Assembly: GCA_963693305.1 (NCBI GenBank)
Contig: OY855909.1
Coordinates: 3,493,501 to 3,557,500, forward strand
DNA from: Meandrina meandrites
Taxonomy: Eukaryota; Cnidaria; Anthozoa; Scleractinia; Meandrinidae
DNA: 64,000 nt
Direction: 5' to 3'
Below, piece by piece: positions 10,620 to 19,538 of this stretch; position 1 is the stretch's first letter, and each line of letters starts with the position of its first letter. The translations under genes and the position numbers were made by a program. The notes under the pieces are model-generated. The model did not search any database and had not been told where the DNA came from. It saw nothing but the letters and a program-made list of their open reading frames with translations.

Positions 10620-12139
10620 TAAGGACACCAAAGTGGCGTCTCCATACTGAGCTTTATAAATTTGCGTGGAAAGTTTATGCAAATAACTCGCGAACGGTAC
10701 ACCGCACAGACCTGAATCTTGGAGAAATCGTTTATCTACTTATCTTCTATTATGTTTTAAATTCATAGCTTCTGTAGTTGAATGTGTTTGAATTTATTTT
10801 TTGATTGCGTGACAGTGAAATCTAGCAATACACAAAAATACAAAGAATTGAGACGGAATCCGCCAGGCGTTCGAGTATTTATTTTTTCTTTTCTCCTTTC
10901 ACTTATTAACCATCTCGCGCTGTTTATCTTTTTTTTCGGTTTGTCGCCCTGTTTTAAGCCTATTCAGAGCCCAAGTAAGGTCAAAGGCATCGAGGACACT
11001 TTTCGTTTACCGGGTTTTCATAACTCCAGGTGTATATTTCCCATCATAACTGAGCCACTATTGTAGCACTTGTTCGGTGTTTTACGTTGTTAGAGAATGC
11101 TCAGATGGCTGGAGGACTTGTTTCGGGTCAGTCATATCGTTATGTTCAGAGAGAGTTTTGCTGTGTGGTATTCTTGTATGCACCAAAAAATTTCCGTCAC
11201 AGTATTTCGTGTAAATAGAAGCCAAAAGAGTTTATTAAACACAAATTTCCATCCGAAAATAAGCAACCCCTCACCCCGTGTATATAAGCCTTGCCGAAAA
11301 TGAGCTCACTCAAAAGGCACATTGAGTTAATATAAGCCCATGGCTTACTTTCGGAATTTTACGGTAATTCATAGCACCTTATCATCACCAACATATTTTC
11401 AATGGCAGAACACATTTGTATATCTGGTTGGTGTCTTGCAACACAGCAAAACGTGATGTAGCCTGTTTTTAGTCGTCAGGCCACCTTCTTATGATGTGCA
11501 GTTGTCAACATTAGGTCCCGTAGCAGTAAAATATCCTGTATTGATTTACCATCGTTTCTCAGAAAAAAAAAACTACTTTGAGATTTCAGGACTGAAGGGC
11601 TCATCACTTCCCCGGGCAAACATTCTACACCTGTAACAATGTTTAGAAGTAAAGATAAACTTGATATAGCCCAGTAAAGTAGTTATTACGCCAGATTAAT
11701 AATGAGACCAGAATAGCATAATTCTGTGGTGATTAGTGCTTATAATATTACGTCATAGGTTTGTCATGTTTACCCACGACATTTAATAAAAGAAAAACTG
11801 GCAGGTAGGGTAATAGCTCCCTGTGGGCGGCTAATACACGTGAAGATCGCTATTAATTAAACACCCTCTCTTAGCCATATTCTGAGCTTTCTTCTTAACA
11901 ACAGACGGATAACAAAGCGGTAACCGGTGACCGGAACTTAATATAACATACTTATTATAAAGCCATTTTTTCACTACAACTTATTTTGAATGTGTTAGCA
12001 AACGTATGTCATTTCAGTGTCTTTGAATGCAGCTACCTTTTGTTTCAAAATCCTTATTTTAATTGATCATAAATTTTCTTGCAGAGGCGGCATGTCAATA
12101 AATGAAATGAAACCAGAAAATATTGAATGAGTGACAGGA
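10620..12139. other. Gene-free stretch; remnant of the repeat hit by the Gypsy element
   Basis: The first bases (GGACACCAAAGTGGCG) are roughly the inverted copy of those before the 5' LTR (CGGCCATATTAGTGTCC), so the retrotransposon seems to have landed in the loop of an older palindromic repeat. From about 10,780 to 12,139 I see no gene or repeat with clear ends. Confidence 0.45.
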
Positions 12140-12198
12140 AACTTCGAAGGTTGTTAGTAATACGTGGAACGGCGGAACGCGAAACGGCGGAACGAGAA

Positions 12199-12258
12199 GG
12201 AGCGGTTTCAGAGCCACCTTAAATTTTCGAAAATTTAAGGTGGCTCTGAAACCGCTCC
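12199..12258. repeat. 60-bp perfect palindrome
   Basis: Thirty bases starting GGAGCGGTTTCAGAGCCACC are followed without any spacer by their exact reverse complement, centred between 12,228 and 12,229 (TTTTCGAAAA). It lies just inside the left end of the surrounding TIR element. Confidence 0.95.
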
Positions 12259-12563
12259 GGCGAAATTTTTTAACTTTGCAAAAAGTTGCATCTTAACATG
12301 CCAATCATTATTCAATAATAAAAAATGGGGGTCACCGGACTCGTTTTTGAGCTATAAGCACTTAAAGGGAAAATTAAGGCTGTTTTTAACAGGTAAAACT
12401 GTTGCTATAGTAACATGTGACGTCATGAAAATGACCACAACTTATTCAGCAACGATTGCACATTTGGTCGATATCATTATTGCTGCAGCAACTGATAAAG
12501 ATTTGTAGTACTGACCCATCAAAGTTTAAGAGCTGGAAAGCGCTGGAAACCGTTGCGAGCCTC

Positions 12564-12612
12564 CTTAACTTCAGCGATCGGACAAGAACCGTTGCTTTCC
12601 GTGTGGTATCAG
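12564..12612 (-). pseudogene. 5S rRNA-like fragment (5' half), inverted
   Basis: On the minus strand this reads GATACCACACGGAAAG, then CCGATCGCTGAAGTTAAG, the order and spacing of the first half of a 5S rRNA including the box A region of its internal promoter. The 3' half with box C is absent, so it is a fragment. Confidence 0.6.
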
Positions 12613-12732
12613 AAAGCGCGTAAATCAGCTCATAAAATTTAAGTCCAGTTTTAGCAGGAAAGTGCCATAAGATCCATTTAAACTAGGAATTCATTTTTCT
12701 CTATTTACATGACTCTTATAACGCTTTGTCTC

Positions 12733-12855
12733 GTCTGACGCTGATACCACAAGGAAAGAATTGGTTTTCGTCTGATCGCTGAAGTTAAGCCCTGTTGCGC
12801 GGGGTTAGTACTTGGATGGGTGACCAAATGAAAATACCCCTTGTTGTGGGCTTTT
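12733..12855 (+). pseudogene. Full-length 5S rRNA-like sequence
   Basis: About 123 bases follow the 5S layout from GTCTGACGCTGATACCAC through box A (GAAGTTAAGC) and box C (GGTTAGTACTTGGATGGG, TGACC) to a T-run after GGGC that could end RNA polymerase III transcription. Compared with animal 5S it has changes in the first stem and in the GACCAAATGAAAATACC part, so it is more likely a 5S-derived repeat module or pseudogene than a working rRNA gene. It sits inside a TIR element and faces an inverted partial copy about 120 bases away. Confidence 0.7.
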
Positions 12856-13249
12856 CATTTCTGTTCTTTTTTTTCTTATGAAATAAGTAACTTTTCAGGC
12901 CCTTTTATTTTATTTTTTTTTTTGTCAACGGCTTTTTTGACTTGCTTCGACTTTGTACGTTTCATTGTCTCGATTGGGGCGAGCAAGTCCGAAGGGTAGT
13001 CGCGCTTCTCCTTAAAATCCTCACTAGAAATGAACTCGACAACCTGGCTCCTCGAAGGATAAAGAATATATGCATGCCCTTTATTTTGTGAGATATATTT
13101 ACTGTTTGTTTGTTGTTGTTGTTGTTGTTGTTGTTTTTTTGTTAAAAAAAATAATAAAATAAAAACAGAAAAAAAATCTCGTTCCGCTGTTTCTCTTTCC
13201 GCCGTTCCGCGTTCCACCGTTCCTCGGATTACTAACAACCAACTACGAA

Positions 13250-15060
13250 CATGCTTGACAGTGATTCAAATGTTTCCAAAGTAACGCCTTATTACCGAAA
13301 TCCTAAATTAATTTATTGCATTGTTGGACTTCCCTTTCTGTTAGACAAACCAAGCTCCAAATATGATATTCACAATTTGTTCATTTTCAGTAAAAGGCTA
13401 GATATACACGAGAAAAAATACCTTTAACGAGACAATGTGGTCGTTTCAGTGTTGACGCTAATTGGAAGTTTTTTTCTTAGCATAAGCTAAGATAAACAAT
13501 TTTAATTACGAAAGAGGACAAATTGGTTAAATACTGAGAGGACTTATCGTTCGTAGCAGAGATATCAAGAGTTTTCTGTTGTACACTCAGAGGTAAGTAT
13601 AAACAAACTCAATATCGAAACTTAGGCCAGTTTCTGCTTCCTTTTAGTTCGATGGCAAAGGTAAGTAAAAGCTTGTTAGGATATTTTTTAATGCCTAAAC
13701 CATTATTTTTTTACCTCACACTATCGTCTAATTGTAAGCATTCATGCTAAAAAGAGAAGTCATTTCAGTAGCGCAAGGTCTATAGTATTCCTGGAATAAA
13801 TAAATGAATTGATCTTCTTTGGCTGAAGAGAGCGCATCTGCGTATTTATTGCTTTCGGGCGCACTAGCAGCATACGTGTTAGCCTACTTGTTTTGAGACC
13901 AAAGCCATTGATCTTCAAGCGAACAAAGCACTTAGTAATTAGTCTAAGTTAAAATCGTCTCTAGCTTAGTTGGAATCCCATAGCTCCCTTATCCGTTAAA
14001 CAATTTTCCAAATGAGACGATACGTTATATTTCCCACATTGTATGTCAGTTTGTAACCGAAAACCATTTTCTCTTTAAAAGAACAGAGCAAGGTTAGTTT
14101 TAAATTATGCAAATTAAAAGCTTGTCTTAGGAGGTCTAATGAAACTGTAAAATCAACTTGCCGAAGTGACTTATAAGTGCCATATAGACCACTTGTGCAG
14201 AGATCAGATATAAAAATTGATTTAAAATTCTGTTCATCTTTAAACGTTGTTAGTTAAGGCTCTCTTCTTATACAAAAACCGGCGAGCTTTCCAAAAAGTG
14301 TTTCCTTTATAATGTGTATGTGACGAAAAAAGTGAAGCCTTGTTCCGTAGCTAGGAACATTACGTGATGAAGGATGAAACAAAAATGTAGGACATATTTG
14401 TTTATAATTTGACGTTCAAAACGAAGATAGGAACAGGAAAAATTTCTCTGTTATTTGTATGACAAAGCGAGTGCTTGTTATGTATGACAAGGTGTCAAAA
14501 CTGTCTACAAACACCATATTATTTTTTCTCAATGCAAATTTGGCGTATGTGAATGTTCAACATTTATTACTTCTAGCTTTGAAAAACAAAACAAAAAGGA
14601 AATACAAATGCAAATGCTAATCTTATGACAGGATCTAAGAGATTTTTTAAAACTTGCTTGGAGTAAGAACAAACAAAACAAGATCAAGAAACAAATCACT
14701 CAGAATCGAAATTTCAGAGATGAGCTATTCTTCTGAAATAAATACTAGACAAACTGTTTACCACCGACACGACGAAACTCAGTGATTGGTCAATGCCTTG
14801 AGCACATTCGGTAAAATCCCGCGTACAAGAAAAACCTAAAATTTTCCAGGTCAGGCTAATTAGGTTCTTACTTTGATAAATAAGACAAAATAAGCCGGTT
14901 TAGGTTCTTAAATACTAATAAAATAGAGGGCAAAATTACAGAATGCTGATTGGTCAATGAAGAGGGTATTTTTTATTAATTTTGCTTTTGAAGAGGGCAA
15001 AATTACTCGCTCGCGATTGGTCCTCAGGTTGCTTAGCAACAGCTTATGCTTTCGAGAAGT
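13250..15060. other. Gene-free stretch
   Basis: No gene recognised. Near 14,930-15,020 the phrase GAGGGCAAAATTAC occurs twice about 70 bases apart, just before the Crypton-like frame, and may belong to that element's 5' region. Confidence 0.4.
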
Positions 15061-15084
15061 TGTTGCTAAAATTTTTCTGTAACA

Positions 15085-15835
15085 ATGGCGTCTCGTTTTG
15101 AGATGGTCGACGAGGAATATATCGAAGAATTAAAAGACAAGAGCGAAAACGAAAACACCAGGAAAAGCACGGAGTACTGGAAGAACGTTTTCAAAAAGTG
15201 GGCGAATGAAAGAAATTTCCAAGCAAATTTAGAAGAGTACGAGAGCGATGTCCTCGACCAAACACTGTCGCAGTTTTATGCCGAGTTACGAAAAGAAAAC
15301 GGGCATGACTACGAGCCCGACTACCTGAAAGTAATGCAGGCATAACTGGTGAGATATCTAAAATCAAAAGCCTATCCAAAGTCCATCATCCGAGATAGGG
15401 AGTTTCTTAACTCAAGAAAAGTCCTGGAAGGGAAGGCCAGGAAACTGCGAGAGCAGGGCAAAGGAAAGCGACCAAACCGATCCAGAAGTTTGACAAAAGA
15501 AGAGGAAGAAGTCCTCTGGCAGAACGGCCAGCTTGGGGGAGGAACTCCAGGAGCTCTACTTAACACCATGTGGTGGCTACTTACTCAGCACTTTGGCCTA
15601 CGAGGGCGACAAGAACACCACCAAATGAAAGTTGAAGATTTCACTTTACAACGCGACGACGAAGGAAACGAATTTCTGACTTTTGCTGAAGGTCCAACTA
15701 AGTCGAGAAAGGGAGGACTTAGCGTGAAAACCAGACTAGTCACCCCCAAAATGTTTGGGCCACAGGGAATGAGGAAAGGTGTCCCGTCATGTTGTTCAAA
15801 CGATATCTGGGGAAGCGACCAAGCGAAAATCTCCA
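15085..15835 (+). pseudogene. Broken Crypton-type tyrosine recombinase (DUF3504-like)
   Basis: The frame begins MASRFEMVDEEYIEELKDK and continues through KSTEYWKNVFKKW, YLKSKAYPKSIIRD, SLTKEEEEVLWQNGQLG and TQHFGLRGRQEHH. This is the pattern of Crypton recombinases and of the related KIAA1958/ZMYM2/QRICH1 C-terminal domain; the Arg of GLRGRQEH would be the first catalytic Arg. A TAA at 15,343-15,345 interrupts the frame, which then carries straight on in the same frame (LVRYLKSK). A one-base shift near 15,757-15,763 moves the rest (NEERCPVMLFKRYLGKRP) to another frame. Homology fades by about 15,835, so the later catalytic His/Arg and Tyr are missing. It is a dead, 3'-truncated copy ending against the antisense monooxygenase exon. 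Confidence 0.82.
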
Positions 15836-16293
15836 GTTCTGGATGCGTGAAGCGGCCATGTATTGGAACCGTCGGGCTGCAGCAGAACGTGTTTTAGTTG
15901 CTGTTGAGTCACGGGACGCTTCTCTAGCTTGCCCACGCTAAAGCGGAAGAACCCTTGATGATTTGAAGTGATCTTAACAGTAACCTCGATCTCTTGGTCC
16001 TCTCGGTACGTCTTGGCGATGAAGCCATCTTTGGCGTACTTGCCAGGGTATACGTATCTCGGGTTTTTTAGATGATAAGCGTCTCCGCACACTCCACATT
16101 TACCTTTGTTCTTACTCCACTGAACGCTGAAACCTCCACAGTTCAGCTCGTTGTCCGTGTACTGCGCTGGACGACCAGGGAAAACTCTCCATGCGGAGTT
16201 TCTGCTGGCGGGATTCATAAGCATTCCATGGCCAAGAGCCAAAGCAATCAAGCTTGCAGCCGCGAAAAGGCGAACGATTTCTCTCGCTCTCAT
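15796..16293 (-). CDS. AA15-type lytic polysaccharide monooxygenase, first exon or 5' fragment
   Basis: From the ATG at 16,293 the minus strand encodes a 21-residue signal peptide ending LALG, then HGMLMNPASRNSAWR: cleavage would expose His22 as the N-terminal His of the copper brace. Next come NCGGFSVQW, GKCGVCGDAYH and YVYPGKYAKDGFI, then ITSNHQGFFRF with the second brace ligand His112. This order is that of AA15 enzymes, which oxidatively cut chitin or cellulose outside the cell and are known from insects, molluscs and cnidarians. The frame stops at residue 165, and the last 15-20 codons are antisense to the Crypton fragment, so real homology probably ends near 15,840-15,860. The C-terminal third with the axial aromatic residue is not visible. 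It is either exon 1 of a gene with distant later exons or a truncated copy. The copper-site residues seen are intact. Confidence 0.78.
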   Translation of the reverse strand: MRAREIVRLFAAASLIALALGHGMLMNPASRNSAWRVFPGRPAQYTDNELNCGGFSVQWSKNKGKCGVCGDAYHLKNPRYVYPGKYAKDGFIAKTYREDQEIEVTVKITSNHQGFFRFSVGKLEKRPVTQQQLKHVLLQPDGSNTWPLHASRTGDFRLVASPDIV

Positions 16294-16483
16294 TGTCTCT
16301 GTGTGTGTACTTGACAATGCGGTGCACAAATAAACTAAGATCAGAACTCACGCAAGTGTTTTCATGACTGGTATCAAGTAAACAGCTGTCTTGATCCACA
16401 ACAAATACAACAAAGTTTCAATTGTAGGCGTCAATTCTCGGAGATCGTAAAGTTGAATGCTTGCCAAAGCTGGATCAGCAAGA

Positions 16484-16860
16484 TTTTTGGACTGTGCGGG
16501 GTAGCAAGCTATTAGTGTAAATAATTTCCGGTGTGTTTGCTGTGTGTTTGTGGGTAAGATTTGTACAGGCGGCCAAGGAACTTGAGCGTCTGAATAAACG
16601 TTTTCAAATGCAACATCTATCCATCCAGGAAACCGAGGGAAATCATATATTAAACTTAAAAGACAACCCTGAGTTAATATCAATATTCTAATATCAGTGC
16701 TGATGATAAAATTCGAAATAAAACGTTCAATTCCGGTCGCGGCACTAGAGTAGTAACTAAACTTTCAAATACTGTAGAAGACATTAATTCCATTATTTTC
16801 TTTTGTTTTATAGTTTCTGATTATTACACACTAATTTTGAGATGCTGTTTCACACGCTAA
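16484..16860. repeat. Left arm of a large inverted repeat
   Basis: This stretch matches the reverse complement of 17,262-17,640 at most positions over about 375 bases, for example GGGTAAGATTTGTACAGGCGG against GGGTAAGATTTATACAGGCGG. The arms are diverged but clearly paired, with a 400-bp spacer that holds a separate MITE. Confidence 0.8.
16569..16691 (+). pseudogene. Duplicated terminal-exon-like coding block, copy A
   Basis: After TTTGTACAG (a good splice acceptor) a 40-codon frame reads AAKELERLNKRFQMQHLSIQ and ends ELISIF plus stop. The inverted copy at 17,432-17,554 has the same length, acceptor and stop. I do not recognise the protein; the first part would form a charged helix. It may be the last exon of an element-encoded or captured gene. 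Confidence 0.4.
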
Positions 16861-17029
16861 ATAAAATCACAAATGAAGCTCAGTACTTTCTCACATGACT
16901 AATACCTCCTTTTCACTTGATTATCACGTGAGCAGCTGTGTTGCTCCACAACAAACAGGGAAGCGTCGATTGTGGAAGCCTTGTAAATAGTCATATTATT
17001 TTAAACAATAGCGAATAGAGTGATTTTAT

Positions 17030-17260
17030 TTAGGGACGAACCATAAGAAATAACCGGAGGGGGGGGGGGAATTTTTCCCCCAAAATAAAAACCTTCAAAT
17101 GAAACTTGTCTAAAAAAATTCCTGCAAGCGGTTGTGCCTAAAAAAAATATTCGTGCAACGGAGAAAAAAAATTCCTGCAGACAACTACAAGTTTTAAAAA
17201 AAAATCCAGCACCAAAAATTTTTTACCCCCCTTCGGTAATTTCTAATGGTCCGTCTCTTA
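17030..17260. mobile_element. MITE with G-rich/C-rich ends, nested in the inverted-repeat spacer
   Basis: The left end TAGGGACGAACCATAAGAAA and the right end TTTCTAATGGTCCGTCTCTTA are imperfect inverted copies, each followed inward by a run of G (left) or C (right). The interior repeats A-runs followed by TTCCTGCA or TTCGTGCA. No coding capacity. The flanking duplication is unclear. Confidence 0.65.
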
Positions 17261-17261
17261 A

Positions 17262-17640
17262 CCCGTGAAACAGCATGTAATAGTTAGTGTGTAATAGTCG
17301 AAACTAAACGAAAGAAAAGAGTGATAATTTGTGTCTAACAGTATTTGAAAGTTTAGTTACCACTCTAGTACAGACAGGTATATTGGACGTTCTCTATCCA
17401 ATAGCTTCCAATTTTGTCATCAGCACTAATATTAGAATATTGATATTAACTCAGCGTTGCCTTTTACGTATAATATATAATTTCCCCCGGTCTCTTGGAT
17501 GGATAGATGTTGCATGCGAAAACGTTTATTCAGACGCTCGAGTTCCTCAGCCGCCTGTATAAATCTTACCCACAAACACACAATAAACATACTGGGAATT
17601 ATTTACACTTGAAGCTTGCAACTTCGCACAGTCAAAAATT
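17262..17640. repeat. Right arm of the large inverted repeat
   Basis: Reverse-complement partner of 16,484-16,860. The arms pair from near the MITE outward to the GACTGTGCG motif at the outer edges. Confidence 0.8.
17432..17554 (-). pseudogene. Duplicated terminal-exon-like coding block, copy B
   Basis: Inverted partner of 16,569-16,691: 40 codons beginning AAEELERLNKRFRMQHLSIQ and ending ELISIF plus stop, preceded by TTTATACAG. Differences from copy A include both silent and amino-acid changes, so selection on the peptide is not evident from two copies. Confidence 0.4.
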
Positions 17641-17722
17641 CTTGCTTATTCAGCTTTGACAAGTATTCTTCAACCTTACCATTTTTTCAAATGAAAAAAT
17701 CGAAACGTTTTAGAGTTAATTA

Positions 17723-17924
17723 CAGTGCGGCTACTATTACCGGGGTCACCCAGACAAAGTTAACCAATCACAAAGCAGAACGGAAACAATAGATTTCAAC
17801 ATTTCATTGTTCTGTACTCGGCATTTTATTGGCTGAAGTTAAAAATGTTGAAATCTATTGTTTCCGTTCTGCTCTGTGATTGGTTAACTTTGTCTGGGTG
17901 ACCCCGGTAATAGTAGTCGCACTG
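17723..17924. mobile_element. 202-bp palindromic MITE, Tc1/mariner-like
   Basis: Two arms of about 82 bases are near-perfect reverse complements (CAGTGCGGCTACTATTACCG at the left, the inverse at the right) around a 40-base loop. Both ends are flanked by TA (17,721-17,722 and 17,925-17,926). TA targets and CAGTG ends fit Tc1/mariner. No coding frame. Confidence 0.88.
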
Positions 17925-18616
17925 TAATGCCCTTAAACATATTTATCTTGAACTGCTTGAACTATCACTGCCAAACCTTCAGTCTTCTTTCCCATTCAAT
18001 AATTATTACTTGCCAACCCAAAAAGGACCTTTTTTCAAATTTCAGGCCGACTTGATTCTTAAAAAAATGTTTTTCTAAATGGCAAACTTTAAGTTGGATT
18101 TTATTATATGGTGCCCAAAACTCCGAAATACACACGTTCGAGATTTAGCGGGCTTCATTCAACAGAACTGACTCGGATTCGCTTACATTGAGCCGAGGAG
18201 CCACGCACACGGAGCAAAATTGGCTAAATGTAGATATTCCAGTTGGAGAGTATAGATATTCCATTGAGATTTACCAAAATTTCCAGAACATGCTAAGAAC
18301 ATGTATACCCCAGGCTGAGAGTTGGTGTATGTTTTTTTTTTTTTCTCATTTGTTTTCACTTGAGTGCTCAAAGTTATTTTGTATTTGCTTTGGTTTTTCA
18401 CTTCTACGCTTAGTGATTGGCTTAAAAATCTGGTGTTTCGTACGTAAAAGGTGTTTCTGATCGAGTGGGTCGTATTCTCCAGAAATTTCGTATTCGGACG
18501 GCTTTCAAGCCCATAAGAACGTTGGGCCCCGTTTTCAGAAAGCCAAAGGACAGGCCAGCGGTGAACCGAATGGCGGGAATCGTTTACAAAGTGAAGTGCC
18601 ACGATTGTAACCTGAA

Positions 18617-18664
18617 ATCATGCCCTCCCTCCCTGCGACTACTAAGGGGGAAGGAGGGCATGAT
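18617..18664. repeat. Left subterminal hairpin
   Basis: ATCATGCCCTCC (18,617-18,628) pairs perfectly with GGAGGGCATGAT (18,653-18,664), followed by ACATTC. Its position and the closing bases match the right-end hairpin. Confidence 0.9.
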
Positions 18665-18813
18665 ACATTCGCTTGTCGAAAGTCATGTAAAAAAACCAGA
18701 TTCTGGTTTTTTGTCTGATTGGTCGAGAAACAATACCTATGAATCGACGTGTTCTGATTGGCTGTCATACTTCAATGAGACTTCCGGTCCACTCGTGGTC
18801 AGTAAGAAACAAA

Positions 18814-19024
18814 ATGGCGGAGGCGAAGCGTGTGTTCAGCGAAGATGAGTTTTCTTCAGCGTTAGCTAAAGCGCTAACTAATTTCAAGTACAGTTCCCTG
18901 AAAGAAGAGCAAATCGAGTGTGTTCGACGCGTAATTTGTTTTCGTGAAGACGTGTTGGCCGTCCTCCCAACTGGTTTTGGGAAAAGTGTGATCTTTCAGA
19001 TAATTCCGATAATTAAACAGCATT
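18814..19024 (+). pseudogene. RecQ-like DNA helicase, N-terminal fragment
   Basis: From an ATG in good context (AAAATGG) the frame reads MAEAKRVFSEDEFSSALAKA, then FKYSSLKEEQIECVRR and VLAVLPTGFGKSVIFQIIP. The last part is the Walker A motif (TGFGKS) with the Q-containing motif 0 before it, as in RecQ-type superfamily 2 helicases that unwind DNA 3' to 5'. Homology stops near KQHLK; beyond that the frame is only the antisense of the zinc-protein fragment. About 70 codons of a protein normally over 500 remain. Two CCAAT-type boxes (GATTGGT, GATTGGC) lie 50-100 bases upstream. Confidence 0.72.
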
Positions 19025-19029
19025 TAAAA

Positions 19030-19538
19030 CTGGCTACCTACCTTCACAAGCGACACCGATTCGCCGGGGCCGGCCGTTACCGGAAGACACATCATGTTTG
19101 CCACAACATCTTCAAGTCTTTCATGCTCAGTCCAAGCAGCGTTCAACTCAAATAACGATTTCCTCGCTCGACTCTTGGGTCGTTCTTGAGGAATATCCTT
19201 TGCTTTCTTGGAATCTGGCGTAGATCCGCTCGGAGAATTTCCATGTAGCCGTTTAACAGATTGATTCGCGGTGTTGTCGTTCACAATACTTTCCAGTTCG
19301 TGAAAAAGTGTTGAACAATTGACAACTTTTCTTGCACACTTTTTGCAAGATGATTGTTTACTCGCATCTGTATCGATGTTCAGCAACGCTGCTGAGCAAA
19401 TCCGACAAGACGATGCTATCAGCTCTTGCCCGTGAATTCTTTGTTTTTTGTTAGCGTAAATAAAGGGATGGTAGCTCCAGCTGGTAAATGAACGTTACAG
19501 AAATAACAACACTTGTTCGGTTTTATCGCGAGCGCCAT
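19030..19538 (-). pseudogene. Zinc-binding N-terminal fragment, convergent with RecQ
   Basis: From the minus-strand ATG at 19,538 the frame reads MALAIKPNKCCYFCNVHLPA; a one-base loss near 19,440-19,450 shifts it, and it resumes with GQELIASSCRICSAALLN, SSCKKCARKVVNC and STLFHELESIV, then a basic Ser/Pro-rich region ending near VSLVKVGSQF. Three CxxC pairs suggest a zinc-binding head. I do not recognise the family; position at the transposon end suggests a transposase or accessory DNA-binding protein. Only the N-terminal 160 or so codons are present. Confidence 0.5.

Larger units (their letters stand above)
12149..13240. mobile_element. Palindromic non-autonomous DNA element with TIRs
   Basis: Ends are inverted: GGTTGTTAGTAAT at 12,149 and ATTACTAACAACC ending at 13,240, followed inward on both sides by G/C-rich CGGAACG-type repeats (12,165-12,197 and 13,179-13,223). 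The flanks AACTTCGAA (12,140-12,148) and AACTACGAA (13,241-13,249) agree at eight of nine positions and look like an aged 9-bp target duplication. The interior has no coding frame with a recognisable domain; it holds a 60-bp perfect palindrome, two inverted 5S-rRNA-like modules and a GTT microsatellite near 13,108-13,133. A 9-bp duplication would fit Mutator-like elements, but the family is not established. Confidence 0.7.

Noticed and set aside
12733..12855. Working 5S rRNA gene
   Set aside because: Promoter boxes are kept, but the outer stem and the region after box C differ from animal 5S, and it sits inside a TIR element next to an inverted partial copy.
12876..13238. 120-codon minus-strand frame with a Gln run
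   Set aside because: It spans a GTT microsatellite and the TIR of a non-coding element; the Gln run is the translated microsatellite.
16072..16399. Other frames overlapping the monooxygenase exon
   Set aside because: They are shadows of the signal peptide and copper-site coding sequence, which has clear family motifs.
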